From: Epiperipatus broadwayi
Lineage: Eukaryota; Onychophora; Udeonychophora; Euonychophora; Peripatidae
Direction: 5' to 3'
Length of the DNA stretch: 64,000 nucleotides
Assembly (NCBI GenBank): GCA_028023455.1
Contig: JAQFVV010000205.1
Coordinates: 560,001-624,000 of the forward strand
Part shown: positions 32,216-43,404 of the stretch, piece by piece
Layout: each line of letters begins with the position of its first letter
Numbering within the stretch: the stretch's first letter is position 1
Translations under genes and position numbers: made by a program
Notes under the pieces: model-generated
What the model saw: only the letters and a program-made list of their open reading frames with translations
What the model was told of the DNA's origin: nothing
The model's database searches: none

Positions 32216-32379
32216 ATTTTCTCCAATTTTTCTGTAGTGTTCAATAAAAATAACAATTATAATTTGATTTATAAGTGTGAAACATACCCACTTCAGATAA
32301 ATACATTAATGATTATCAATACTCATTTATTACTAAATCATTTATTACTAAGGATAATCATATTCACTTATCATTAAGT

Positions 32380-32557
32380 GTCCATGTTCTAGATCCATAT
32401 GTGAGCATTGGTAAAGTACATTTATTAAAATATTCCTTTTCAAAAACAGAGACATATTTCCTTTTAATATTATATCTTTCAAAAGCACTCTATCCAAGCT
32501 TATTCCCATGGTTAATTTTATCTATTATGTTTTCATCTATATTAATAATCTGATCAA
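32380..32557 (-). mobile_element. LINE-B C-terminal fragment, left of a Penelope-like insertion
   Basis: The minus strand encodes degraded F-x-K-x-x-L-P-x-L-T-Y-G-like and E-R-Y-x-I-x-x-K-x-x-x-V-F-E-K residues, as at 62.34-62.54 kb. It ends at the target duplication AATAATCTGATCAA (32544-32557). Confidence 0.6.
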
Positions 32558-32885
32558 TTTCTTCTTTCTCCCTCTATATTTTGCTTCTTTTTTTATTGCA
32601 CTATAAATTCATCTATACTCCTTCAACACTTTAAGCAAATAACTTTATTTATATATTTTACAGTTCCGACTGTACTAGCAGTCTTCATCAGAACTACAAC
32701 ATAAAAAATTAGACAAATATTATATCAATACAAATAATAATAATTTTGGTTGTATTGATATAATATTTGTCTAATTTTTTATGTTGTAGTTCTGATGAAG
32801 ACTGCTAGTACAGTCGAAACTGTAAAATATATAAATAAAGTTATTTGCTTAAAGTGTTGAAGGAGTATAGATGAATTTATAGTGC
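32558..32885. mobile_element. Penelope-like terminal palindrome with 14-bp target duplication
   Basis: The insertion is flanked by AATAATCTGATCAA at 32544-32557 and 32886-32899. From 32595 to 32888 it is a near-perfect palindrome with arms of about 135 bp around an AT-rich centre near 32742. Each arm contains CTGATGAAGACTGCTAGTAC, AGTCGAAACTGTAAAATAT and AATAAAGTTATTTGC. A 5-bp stem (GACTG/CAGTC) lies between CTGATGA and GAAA. The target is LINE-B. Long target duplications, inverted terminal arrangement and ribozyme-like motifs are known features of Penelope-like elements. No protein is encoded. Confidence 0.7.
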
Positions 32886-32960
32886 AATAATCTGATCAAG
32901 TTATTTGGCAGTTAATAACTTCAAATTCATCATTATCAATTTTGATTTTTTTTCTTTTTT
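32886..32960 (-). mobile_element. LINE-B fragment, right of the Penelope-like insertion
   Basis: AATAATCTGATCAAGTTATT followed by AACTTCAAATTCATCATTAT continues the LINE-B fragment interrupted at 32557; the equivalent region is intact near 62480-62540. Confidence 0.5.
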
Positions 32961-33954
32961 TAAAAACGTACGGTCATTAGATTTTTAGCATATGACTTTA
33001 GGGGTGGGGGGTGGGGGGGTGCTTTATATAATCGCTTTTGTAACATTTACTGAAACTGTCAAGGACTATTCGCAAAAAAAAAAAAACATTATAAAATTTA
33101 AATGTTTTAAATGATTTCCATTTATTTTTATTCCCTTCGATTTTTATTGTGGATATATATATTCTTTGGAATTATTTTTTTTTTAATAACTAAAAATGTT
33201 TTGCTAATTCTAAGGATCTTCATATTTAGTCAAAAAAGAAGAAAATTAACAACATTATTGTTATAACTTCATAGGACTGACATTCACTCAATATAAAGAC
33301 TTTCCTATTTTCTTTTCTATCAATACAGTGTAATGGTTTTTGTATTTGGGGGAGGGATTATTTTGACCCATACAGTTCTGAAGCATATTTTTACAAAATG
33401 TTAAATCTTTTTTTCTAATAATTTTTTTTTTATTATAGATATTTTATTGATTATCTTTTTCAAATATCACTAAATGTTCTAATATTGGTTTTATTGATTA
33501 AATAAAGTATTTCTTTTTTGTATTCTAAATATTTTCATAAATAGAAATTCATTTATCACAATATCATTATTTGATTGCATATAAAAAGCAAATAAAATTT
33601 ATATGTTTTTTAAACATCTTTTTTTTTTTTAATTTCAGAAAATTTAAACAAATTTTTATCGTCAATTTGAAAACCTTTGAATCGAATTTTGTAATGTTTT
33701 CCGCATATCATTTTTATAATGTTTATTATTTAAATATAAAGAAATATTGTATTGCGTAGTTGTTTTTTAAAATTATTAATATTACATTAAAAGAATAAAT
33801 TTATATAAACGCGGACGCATTCTAACGCTGGCATTTGTAAGTCTTGGGGCAAAAGTTAAAATATGGGGGTGGATGATGTTGATAATCAAAAAACCTCCGT
33901 TCGAAAAGAACATGCTTGGATATAGTATGTATTGTATTTATATAATTACTATTT
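32961..33954. other. AT-rich spacer
   Basis: Apart from the G-rich tract, only homopolymer-rich sequence is seen. The open frame at 33571-33759 is Phe/Asn/Lys-rich and probably chance. Confidence 0.4.
32999..33021 (+). repeat. G-rich tract, potential G-quadruplex
   Basis: GGGGTGGGGGGTGGGGGGG followed by TGC gives three long G-runs separated by single T residues, enough guanines for four GGG runs. It stands out in a window that is mostly A and T. Confidence 0.8.
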
Positions 33955-34125
33955 AATATATAGGGTATATGAGCACAGACTTTCACACAACCCATCACTC
34001 TCCACACTATCTCATAACACTGATACATTTGAACACTTATATGTTGAAAAGATAAATAATCAACAAAATATGTATTAAATAATCACCAATATACGTATTT
34101 CATGCTAAACACATGTTAAATTTAA
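33955..34125. mobile_element. FB-1 end fragment
   Basis: It starts TAATATATAGGGTATATGAG and contains CAGACTTTCACACAACCCAT, CACTATCTCATAACACTGAT and part of the core (CACCAATATACGTATTTCAT), as at 31.8 kb. It then ends abruptly within the core. A small internal repetition of TAAATAATCA occurs near 34050-34085. Confidence 0.6.
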
Positions 34126-35689
34126 TAAAATATTAAAAATGTCTTTTGATTACTCTCATCAAACGTGAGAATGACTACTCTAATTCCAAGTAAAAAAGAA
34201 GATAAAAGCTACTCTAAAGATGAGTTTTGCAACAACTACTCAAACAAATCTATAAAACACAAATACTTCCATCTATAAAAAATGCTAGTTCATTTATTTT
34301 GTTCATTTGATATATTGCATGTAATCTTTTAACTTCTTTTGCAGAAAACTTTTATCTTTTAAATAATTGAATAGCATGTCATATTCAAACTGAACCAGTT
34401 GCCATTTGGAATATCACTCACTTTACTGTATTTCAGACAGTTGTTGACAAACTTACTGTTGGAATACCTGAATCACTTCCATTGATGACTTTTTATTGGT
34501 GGACAGAAGTCCAGAACATCTCTAGTTCCCACTAAGAAATTGTTAGACAAGTTTAGGCATCAGGCATTACATTAAACCTAGATTATATGTCATTTCTTCC
34601 CAATGAAAACAATTAAAGTTACATTTATTTATAATGATTTGAAGATAATTTTTATAACATAAATGGGATTCACTCCTGCCATGAAAACTATGATGTTAAT
34701 CATAAAATACCCTTTCAGGAAGTCTTCTAATGTTCATGCCCATTTCAATAATGGTGTGATTTTATAATAGTGGTCTCACTAGTAACACATTCAATAGTTT
34801 GAAAACATGTTACTGTTTTTATCATCTTGTCTTTGTAAATCTTTTTTCCTAGCAACCTTTTTGAAATATGGTTTAGTGGTTCTTTTGTTACTTCGGATTG
34901 AGCTCATTGTTTGGTGGATCTCTGAGCATTCATTTACCAATTCTGAATTTTTCTGGCAATAAAAAATGGAACTAAACTATGTACTGATTTATTAATTTTT
35001 TAAAAAGTATTTAAATTCTAGTATCATATATAAAGCATAATTCAGATGAGATAAAAATGCCACTCATTGACAATTTCTTTGTTCCCATGCCCTTATAATG
35101 ATTTTTCATTCATCTTTTGTTTGATTTTGAAAAATATATATATATTCCATAGTTTTTTTTATATATTTATGACTATTTTTGCAAAATATTTGTGAAATAT
35201 TTATTAATATATTATTTTTTTTTAAAATTATTTAGGAAGACATGTGAAGAGACATGTTATCACATTTCAGCTTATAACTTCGTTTTTATGCAAGGTTAAA
35301 ATATTATTTATAAAAATAATTTTTGGTTGTTAATAAATATATTTGCAGAAAAGGTATTTTTTAAATATTCATCTTTATTGCCACCTAACATGCTTTAAAC
35401 ATATTTACTGTATCATATTCATGGCATAAATAGTAATAAAGTTGAATATTTTAAAAAATGCTTTTTTTTTTGTAAATTAATATTTCTAAAAAAAATAAGT
35501 TAAAACTGTAGGGATATATTGAAGAACAAAGGTTTAATCTTTAAAATAAAAGGTTAAAAATTTAACTCAAACCACTAAGGGTTGTCAAAAAAAAAAAGAT
35601 TGGTTTTATGATCCTGCCATTATGTTTTTAAAATTTTATGAGTATCTTTAAATGAAGCTTTTGTGATATCATTATATTATGCTGATAGA
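34126..35689. other. Unassigned region
   Basis: The part 34370-34980 is less AT-rich than average and might contain old coding material, but translations on both strands are interrupted and matched no motif I know. The remainder is AT-rich with homopolymer runs. Confidence 0.35.
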
Positions 35690-36600
35690 GTATGCAAGTC
35701 TTTCTCCCATATGTGAATCAGTTAAATAATAGATATGTGTACAGTTAATTTAGTTGCAATAATTATTTTTCTGTGATGAAATACCATATATTTTAATTTG
35801 TTAAAAGCAGTAATACATCGGGGTCTATGTTGGACCTCAAAATCTAAATGCATCTTTCTACTTATAAAACAACCAATGTTTTTAAATTGATTTTGCATTT
35901 TCAAGTTGATAACCATCCAAGCTAAAAAATTGTTGTAGGATTTTTCTTCCATCACTGTCTGATGAAGAACTTAAATTTTTTGAACTAAATTAATCATTAA
36001 ACTAAAATCTTTATATGTTGCATTATAAACATTAAGTATATTCTGTAGATTATCTTTTGAAGTGATAAAAAAAGCACCCTCATAAGTATTCTGTAAATTT
36101 GGAATATGAAGTTCTCATTTTTTTTAAAATCAAGTTAAATTAAAAATTACACCATCAAACCTTTATGCATCATAATACCTCTTCCATTAAATTATCCATA
36201 AGTATTTCCAAATACTGTTGTCATAAAAATGAAAAACAATGTTGGAGAAAATTCACATATTTTTTTAATATCAGTTTTCATTTTGAATGCCTCAAATTTT
36301 TCACTTCTAGTAATAACATACCTGTCATTCTATAATGAAGAAGTATTATATTACAAATAAACTTTGATGAACTAACAATGAATTCCAAACAGTGCCATAG
36401 TCCTATAATTAATTGAATTAAAAGCCTTGATTAAATCAGTAAAAATGATATATAAATCATGTTTTGTTCCTGTCTGATGGCAAAAACCATGTCTATAGTG
36501 ATTAGGGATTCTCTAAAACCACATTGAATCTCTAGTAACCATTCACTATAATTAGAAGCAATCTATTCAACAAAATTTTTTAAAGTGGCTTTCCTGTAGT
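35690..36600 (-). pseudogene. LINE-D reverse transcriptase, degraded
   Basis: On the minus strand, from the right end: CGFRESLITIDMVFAIRQEQ corresponds to the (C)-G-F-R-x-x-R-(G/S)-T-x-D-M-(I/V)-F-A-x-R-Q segment of RT. About 25 residues later a degraded motif A (F-x-D-L-x-K-A-F-N-S) follows. The Y-x-R-x-D-G...L-F-A-D-D region is eroded. Further down an open frame of 77 codons (35722-35955) has EKSYNNFLAWMVINLKMQNQ, fitting the F-G-L-x-I-N-x-x-K-(T/S)-x-x-(M) region after motif D, then a K-(L/H)-x-x-(F)-x-x-x-x-x-(L)...T-K-L segment. Catalytic Asp positions are lost. This RT differs from LINE-A and LINE-C. Confidence 0.65.
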
Positions 36601-36667
36601 AGAAAATAATGCTATTCTTTATGAAGTATTATAACTTTACGTTTTTTATTGCATTGCCAAACCCATA

Positions 36668-36903
36668 TAATATTAATATCATCTATATTCTTTATTACTT
36701 TTTGCAATGCTTTTCTTACAATCCACTATTGACAGTTTCGATTGCCCCAGAAATTTTCTTCAGAACTTCTATTTATATTTCCAAATCTTAACTATAAGTA
36801 AAAATTCTGAAGAAGATGGCTGGGGAAATTGAAACTGTCAATTATAGATTGTAAAAAAGCATTGTAAAAAGTAATAAAGAATATAGAAGATATTATTAAT
36901 GCT
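36668..36903. mobile_element. Penelope-like terminal palindrome
   Basis: An imperfect palindrome centred near 36783. The right arm reads TTCTGAAGAAGATGGCTGGG, AATTGAAACTGTCAATTATA and AAAAGTAATAAAGAATATAG. The left arm is the mirror (CTATATTCTTTATTACTTTT, GACAGTTTCGATTGCC, AGAAATTTTCTTCAGAA). It shares the CTGAAGAAG / stem / GAAAC / AATAAAG order with 26.1, 32.6 and 54.8 kb, but the arms are otherwise different sequences. It directly follows LINE-D. Short overlapping open frames inside it are not genes. Confidence 0.6.
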
Positions 36904-37229
36904 ATTTTATAATAATTATTGCAATCTTATTAATTTCTTTTTTCTTTTTAAAAATTAGAATAAAATCTTTAAGGAAGGGTGGCACAACTTTGTGGTCCAG
37001 ATAGTTTAAAAATATTCCAAATTTTTTGAAGCTAACATATTGTTGCCTATTTTAAAACTTTTCCAAATATTTCATTAGAATCTGCAGTCTCCATTTTTAG
37101 ATACAAAGAGGTGTTTTGACTTTATCAAACAAAAGAGTGACAATTCTGGATTTAATACAATTGTGATACTAATTCTTACATTGGCTTCAACACCCATAAA
37201 AGGATATAAAGTAATCGCTCTCAATTCTG

Positions 37230-37690
37230 TAAACATTTTCAACTTTAATCTACCAATTATTTTTAAGCCTTTTTGGCAATCACTGAACTATGTTTATTAT
37301 GAAGCTCCATATATAATTTATTACTCTGCCAAGCAAAAAATGTCATATTTCTTTTTAATCAAATCAATAATAAAATCATTGTCAGAAAACCAGAGATGAT
37401 CTCTCATATTAATGAACCCAAGAATAGATTTGCTTGTCTCAACACATTCGATACCTCAGTAATATGACATTCATGATTGTTCAAATTAGAAATTTTAATC
37501 TCTAATCACTGTTGAAATTTAATGTAAATAATTAATACTTCTAATAAACGAATATTAATATGATTGGAATAAAGATCTTTTTTAAAGCAACTACTATTTT
37601 AACCTTTGAATATACTAATATATGATTTGTCCAACAATCTGGTACTTATAAGTGTTCATGTAATATGAATTCTTGTATTCTGACTCCTAA
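37230..37690 (-). mobile_element. LINE-B endonuclease-RT linker region
   Basis: It aligns with 17880-18560: TTGCCAAGCAAAAAAATGTC / CTGCCAAGCAAAAAATGTC, TTTTTAATCAAATCA, CATTGTCAGAAAACCAG, AATGAACCCA and TGACTCCTAAT. Unlike that copy it keeps no minus-strand frame, so it is older or more decayed. Confidence 0.6.
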
Positions 37691-37699
37691 TTTAAATTA

Positions 37700-38390
37700 T
37701 TTATTTATTTAGCATATGATATTACCCAGGGCCACTGCATGCATGCATTCAGCTGTGCAGGGCACAAAGATGTGCCAAGACACCAAAATAATTAATAAAA
37801 TGTATATGTAAATAAAATTGTTTACATTTTTGAATCATTTCATTCTTAGAAATATATTCTGGGTATAAATATTTTTTATTTAATTATATGAGGATTACTT
37901 CTTTACTTAAACTTTTTTGTGGCAATTACCGGACTTCAAATTTTTAGGCACGAGCTTGATTGAAATATGCCATTTTGTCTTGATAATTCATAAAACTTGT
38001 ATGTAAAGTTTTAGACTTCCAAATCACTTTATTCATAGAAACACATTATGATTGTAAATATTTATTATTTAAATTATAAAAGAAATATTTTTTTATTTAA
38101 ATTTATTGTGGCAGCAGCTCTAGCCTTGAAATATATTTTATACATACTCTATCATTGCACAAAACCGAACAGGCTGATGCCTTTTATCACTATAATTAAT
38201 AAAAATTAAATGTAAATAAAAAAGTTTAGATTTCCCAATCATTTTTATTTAAATATCCTAATTTATATAACAAGTAACACATTATTATTAATAATTTATT
38301 TAAAAATAAAATTTATTTTAAAAAATATTGCCTCATAATTACAGTAATTCTGCACATGATGAAATTATCTTTATCAATAATGTTTTACAT
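37700..38390 (+). repeat. Diverged tandem array, about three ~200-bp units
   Basis: The landmark AATTAATAAAA...TGTAAA(T/G), followed by TTTA(G)A(C/T)TT(C)CCAATCA, TTTATTATTTAAATTATA and GCATAAAATATTTTT-like segments, recurs at about 37790, 37984 and 38194, giving spacings of 194 and 210 bp. Each unit also has a GCC(T)TGAAAT/GACTTCAAAT-like segment and a TGCC motif. The units are well diverged. No coding is seen. Confidence 0.55.
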
Positions 38391-38399
38391 TTAACCATA

Positions 38400-38480
38400 T
38401 TGTTTACTTGGGAGTACTAGTAGAGTGTTTGCTTCTGAGTATTAGATCTGGCTTTGATGCCATGTTGGGCTAATATTTTT
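38400..38480 (+). repeat. tRNA-like SINE head
   Basis: GGGAGTACTAGTAGAGTGTT looks like an A box (T-A-G-T-A-G-A-G-T-G), and about 35 nt later GGCTTTGATGCC has B-box-like spacing and shape. There is no closed cloverleaf, so it is a SINE remnant rather than a tRNA gene. Confidence 0.45.
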
Positions 38481-39784
38481 TAAATGGATCATCTTTCTCT
38501 TTTTTAATCATTATTATACAGAATTATCATTTACCTAAATACCTTTTTCAATTTTTAATAACAATATTATGTTTTTTAGATGGTGTATTATCTTTTTATA
38601 TGTTTTACTAAACTTTTTCTTGGATGTATTCTTTAGCTAAAAACTCCCAATTGATCCATAATCCACACAACAGTTAAAACCTAAGAAATACAGAATGAGT
38701 AAAAAAACATAATTTTTAAAAAGATATCATATGCTAAATTAGTTAATTTTTAATAAGTTTCATGGGAAATTTTGATTATTGAATAAATACAAGTGAAAGT
38801 GTTTTTACTGTAATAAAGTCTGTTTATATATTTATAAACAGGATGTTTAATCCCTTAATAGAAAATGTAAACAACTTTTGTGTCAGAGAGATTCTGATTT
38901 AAAAATAATGAATGGATTTGGAAAACAAAAAACTTTCTTATTTACAAAAAGGTATCAATGGAATGTAAGAGTTATATCAGCTGTGATATTTAAAATTGAT
39001 CTAGTTTGGTGGTCCTAATAAAAAATAAACAATGTAAGTAAGAAAATTTAAAATATCAGCCTATATATACAATAAATTATAGTTTTTGATAGTGTAATAG
39101 CACCACATAAACAATTAAATAGTAATATTAGTATAAATATATTATTATTGAAGGAATATAATTTTGTTAAAATGAAACATGAATAAGTTTATACATGATA
39201 GATTTTCAGTCAGTTTTCAAACAAACAACTGTTTTTAATAAATTACTGAACTGCTGGTTAAAGTTGATCTAAATATTGATTAAGAAAGATTAATGGAGAT
39301 AAGCCAGGTGCCAAGCTCTCTTTTCTCCTTGCAATAAAAGATGGAGCTTCCAAAGAATCATATCCTGGATGTACATAATATTTTTAATAACCAGATATGT
39401 AACTTATATATTATATAATTACTTATATAATATTAGAGCTGGCTTGAGAAGAGGAGGGGAGCAGTGCAATGTTTTCATTATGATTATTTTAATTTTACAT
39501 GTAAACTGATTTATTTAAAAAGATTTTAAAGAAAAGAATTTTAATCAAGATGACATGGCAAGTCTAAGTATTATGTTTTACTCTATCCTGTGTTTTATTC
39601 TCTGTGTTTATTTTATAAAATAAATGAATAAAACATATAAGGTATTTATCAAATATTAATGAAATTCTGATTTTAAAAAACTTTTAAGTATATAGAAGTA
39701 GAAAAAAAATTTGAATAAATGTAGGTTCTCCTTGACTAATATTACGACTTATTTTAAAAAATAAATTAATAAAAACAGTTTTGT
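38481..39784. other. AT-rich spacer
   Basis: No repeats or domains recognised. Confidence 0.4.
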
Positions 39785-40195
39785 TATTTATGGATCCAAA
39801 ACTTGGATACTTAATAGAAGAGCAATGCAGACACTTCAGACCACTCAAAAAAGTATGGAGAAATACATGTTAAGAGTAATAAGAAGAGATCAAAAATGCA
39901 ATACATGGATAAGAAAATAAAGAGGTGTTATTGACATCATTGAAAGGATTAAAACTTGGAGTTGGGCTGGAGATATTCTTAGAAAAGATTATAATAGATA
40001 GACAATTAAAATATTAAACTGCATTCTAAGAGATTGTAACAGACCCAAAAAAGAGACCACATGTGAGATGGATGGATGAAATAAGAAAGTGTGTAGGAGT
40101 GATGTGAAGAAGAGAGGCTAAAAATCAGAAAACTGGATTGAACCTGGGAGGCTTTCATCCTGCAGTGGATTGATAATGGTTGACAATGATGATGA
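39785..40195 (+). pseudogene. LINE-B reverse transcriptase C-terminal region and 3' end
   Basis: Broken frames give G-S-K-T-W-x-L-N-R-R-A-M-Q-T-L-Q, S-M-E-K-Y-M-L-R-V-I-R-R-D-Q, then I-x-R-I-K-T-W-S-W-A-G-D-I-L, R-P-H-V-R-W-M-D-E-I-R-K-C-V-G-V-M and Q-W-I-D-N-G. It ends in TGACAATGATGATGATA, the LINE-B tail. The copy runs parallel to 22964-23380 with similar truncation. It lies just upstream of a second LINE-B piece at 40300. Confidence 0.75.
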
Positions 40196-40299
40196 TATTT
40201 TTAAGAGAGTATATATCTAGTTTTGCAATAAGTATCTTGTGATTGAAAGAAAAAACTATGTAAATAAAAATGGAAATTATTTAATTCATATAGATTTGA

Positions 40300-40965
40300 A
40301 AGATGATTAGTCTTTGCAAATAATGCTTCAAATTTTCAGGAAATATTACACAAACTATTATTCGAAAATAAACAAAAAGTGATTCAAAATAATTACTAAA
40401 AGTATTGTTTAATGTTTTCAAACAAGAATATAAAGGGTGATATTCTGAAATTGGAAGAAGTTAATGATTATAAATATTCCAGTCAGATTGCATAATGAAT
40501 CAGTTTAATCATAAAATCAAATTTGGATGGAATGCAATTGTTAGAAATAACCCAAGATTAAAAGGAAGTTCATTTATGTCTTTGAAAATGAAGTTTTTAA
40601 AGAGATTGTTCTACCAGTTCTTATATATGGATCCGAGACTTTAGTGTAAGCAGAAGAGTGAATATTACATTGAGAGTAATGTGAAAGGGTTGAAGGGGAA
40701 ATACATGATGAAAGAACAAGTAGGTATTACTGAAGAAAAATTAGAATCTTAAGAGGAGCTGAGATGGACATATTGCTAAAAGAGATGATAATGTACTTAT
40801 AGTTGGAGTCTTAAGCGGTATAACAAGAGATTTAAGATATTTAAAAATATATGGTATGGGAGATGGATAGATGAGGCAAAAAGTTTCTGCAATGATGTGA
40901 AGGGCTAAATGGAGAAACTGAATTAATCTTGGAGAAACTTTCATTCTGAAATGATATGATAATGA
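40300..40965 (+). pseudogene. LINE-B reverse transcriptase, longer C-terminal part
   Basis: This copy extends further 5' than any other LINE-B here. SLCK/FANNASNF near 40310 matches the position of the F-A-D-D box, but the aspartates are gone. NKNIKGDILKLEEVNDYKY gives the typical V-x-x-Y-x-Y-L-G strand. HKIKFGWNAIVRNNPRLKGS, FYQFLYMDPRL (for V-L-P-V-L-I-Y-G-S-E-T) and GHIAKRDDN follow. The end is E-T-F-I-L-x-x-Y-D-N. Multiple frameshifts are present; it is dead. Confidence 0.7.
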
Positions 40966-41492
40966 GTAAAAATAGTGATAATGAAGAACTAATTTAATTG
41001 TGGATAAATAAATGGTGAGTGTTAGGAACAGCGTTCTGTTATACCAAATTCATATGCACTGATAATCTACAGAAAATGAAAGTGGTATACAACATTTATA
41101 TGTACTTAAACATATGTTCAATAAACACATGATGGGAGATTATGTAACACCTTACATACTAATGCACATAAAGCAGGTTCAAATTTAAAATAAGCGATAG
41201 ACATTTTTTATTTAGCAGGTTTTTTTTTATCAAAGTATTTTTTTATTAAGTATTTATTAGTCCATTACTAAAATAAGTAGACATCTATTATTCATCAATA
41301 ATAAATTTAAATAACTAATTTTGGCGTGGGAATTGGGTCGGGGTCAATTGAGATGAGTATCAAGCCTTAGTCGTAAAGGGGAAAAAACATTATAAGATTT
41401 CGCAGCATTTAATGGTAGAAAACAGATGTATCTGACACAGAAGACTGTTCAATCTATGATTTACTTCAATATATATACTATGCAATCTGTAC
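40966..41492. other. Spacer without recognised features
   Basis: No repeat copy or coding frame was identified. It borders the hAT-like MITE on the right. Confidence 0.4.
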
Positions 41493-41894
41493 CAGGGGTG
41501 GTAAACCTGTTTATCATGGAAGGTCACATTTAACTTAACCAGTATTGAAAATAGTGCACGGAGTTACCAGACCCGTAACTGAAAATTTACCTTGAGACTA
41601 TCGGCCGCAGAGCTCTGCGTTTTTGACTCGTCGGAAGATCTGCATTATTATTAGTGGCGATGCACGCCATTAATGCAATAATAGTCAATGCACTGTGGGC
41701 CAATGAGATAACATATATGAAATCTTGGTTACAATAAGTATTTATTGATGTATTAATATCCACACATCTTATCGACTACAACTTTTATTATATCTCATTC
41801 AAAATAAAAAATACATTTTTAAACTATGGATAAGGCTGCATAAGAAATTTTAAAAGGCCACATGAGGCCTTTAGACGCGAGTTCTCCACCTCTG
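41493..41894. mobile_element. hAT-like MITE, 402 bp
   Basis: It starts CAGGGGTGGTAAACCTG and ends CGAGTTCTCCACCTCTG, the inverse of CAGAGGTGGAGAACTCG. The CAGNGGTGG...AAC terminal inverted repeat is typical of hAT elements. The 8-bp flanks ATCTGTAC (41485-41492) and GCCTGTAC (41895-41902) agree at 6 of 8 positions, the expected hAT target duplication length. The interior is less AT-rich (TCGGCCGCAGAGCTCTGCG near 41600) and non-coding. GGCC/CATGAGGCC and AAGGTCACATTTAA form part of the longer imperfect arms. Confidence 0.75.
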
Positions 41895-42829
41895 GCCTGT
41901 ACTATATTTAATGCTTTACGACTTTATTTAAATTTATACGAAATTTGGGTTTTTAAAAAATGTCATTACCATTAAAATGCGTCTAGAGCCAGACAATTTT
42001 TTTTTTCTGCTAAAAGTTAATAAAGTTTTAGAAATAAATGATTGATGGCCAGGTAGGCATTGTCAAAACTTACATTTTTCTTTATTATTTTGTTTTTCAT
42101 TTAATGGTGTTATTAGAGTTATATTATATGCTTATGGCTATAATTATTTTAGGCAAATAATTGTAGAGAAAACTATTGAAAACGTTATAATTGAAAGCTA
42201 ATTTATAATGATTAATTAAATAATAGGTTTTTCCGGCACATTAAACTTTCTTCTATTTAATTGCGTCACCTAGTGGCACAAAAAAGATTGAGGCTTTCCC
42301 TGCACATATACTTAGCAATAAAAATTGATTTTCCAACTAGTTATGTTATCTACTTTTCAACACTAGCATTATTTACACTTTTAGGTTATTTTAAACATCT
42401 ATTGGTCAGTCTGTCTTAAATTCAACAATCAATATTTATATATTGGACTGTTTCCATCATCTAATATAAGTTTGAATGACTTCAGAAAATTTTATACAGA
42501 ATTTGACAGAGTTATCATAAATATGCCTTCATCCATTTCCATTGAAAAAAAATTAAAATAAAAAAGAATTTATTAACTTTTCAGAAAAAAAAAAAAGTTA
42601 AAGTAAACGTCTGAACAACGTTTATAGAACATTGTCATATTTACAGGTCAGTTTTTAAATAAATGGTCAAATATGATTTTTTAGAATGTTATTTACTTCT
42701 AAAATTAAATTAAAAAGAAATCAAGTCCAATTAATTGAATTTTATTACAAAATAAAGATTTTATACATACAAAAAGATTGCACACTTACAAAAATTCTCA
42801 CTAAATAGAACAATAGTAAGTGTCAAAGA
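41895..42829. other. Spacer
   Basis: A CACCTAGTGGCAC motif near 42267 is a common animal-repeat palindrome and suggests another very old element (a related GACACCTAGTGTCC sits at 61275). Nothing else is recognised. Confidence 0.4.
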
Positions 42830-43200
42830 TAGAGGTTTATCTGGGCATAATTGCTGAGATATTCTTGACTTCGTTTAAGGAGAAGCCACAGTACATCACA
42901 TCACATCAGAGGTGCAAAAAGCAAAATGAAAATGTTTGATAGATTGCAGTATTTAATTGGGTTACAAGGAAAGGACAGGCAACAAGATGGATGAGAAAGA
43001 TGGTATGGTATGCAGAAGATTTGAATAAAGAATTTAGGTCAGTATACTTATGCAAAAGGTGGGCTGATTGTGTTAGGAAAATTGTTGAGTGTAATAGTTG
43101 CAAAAAATAGATAGAATAGATGCATTAATAAAGAATAGGGAGTTAGAGAGATGGAGAATTAGTATGGAGAATAAAAAGTTTAAATATATTGTAACAATTT
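42830..43200 (+). mobile_element. LINE-A 3' end joined to a second LINE-A internal fragment
   Basis: Positions 42830-42908 carry the LINE-A 3' untranslated end (TTATCTGGGCATAATTGCTG, GGAGAAGCCACAGTACATC) and its ACATC repeats. It is followed at about 42911 by a piece of the coding region (GGTGCAAAAAGCAAAATGAA, equivalent to the M-R-D-A-K-S-K-M-K segment at 43.77 kb) that runs to the N-x-x-K-K-F-K-Y segment. A gap in the middle indicates deletion. Confidence 0.7.
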
Positions 43201-43404
43201 TCACATTTTGGTAGATTCTGGTAGGTCTTTTTTTACACATTCTGAAGTGAAAGTTAATCAAGCTATGAAGACGGAAAATATAAATATTTCATTCATATTT
43301 CTAAAAACATAGCTATATTTCCTGATTAACTGGCCTACTAATTATTATGACAGGAATTGCTGACGAAGTTAGTTTTAATTTATAAGAGTGTGCCATAGTC
43401 AATA

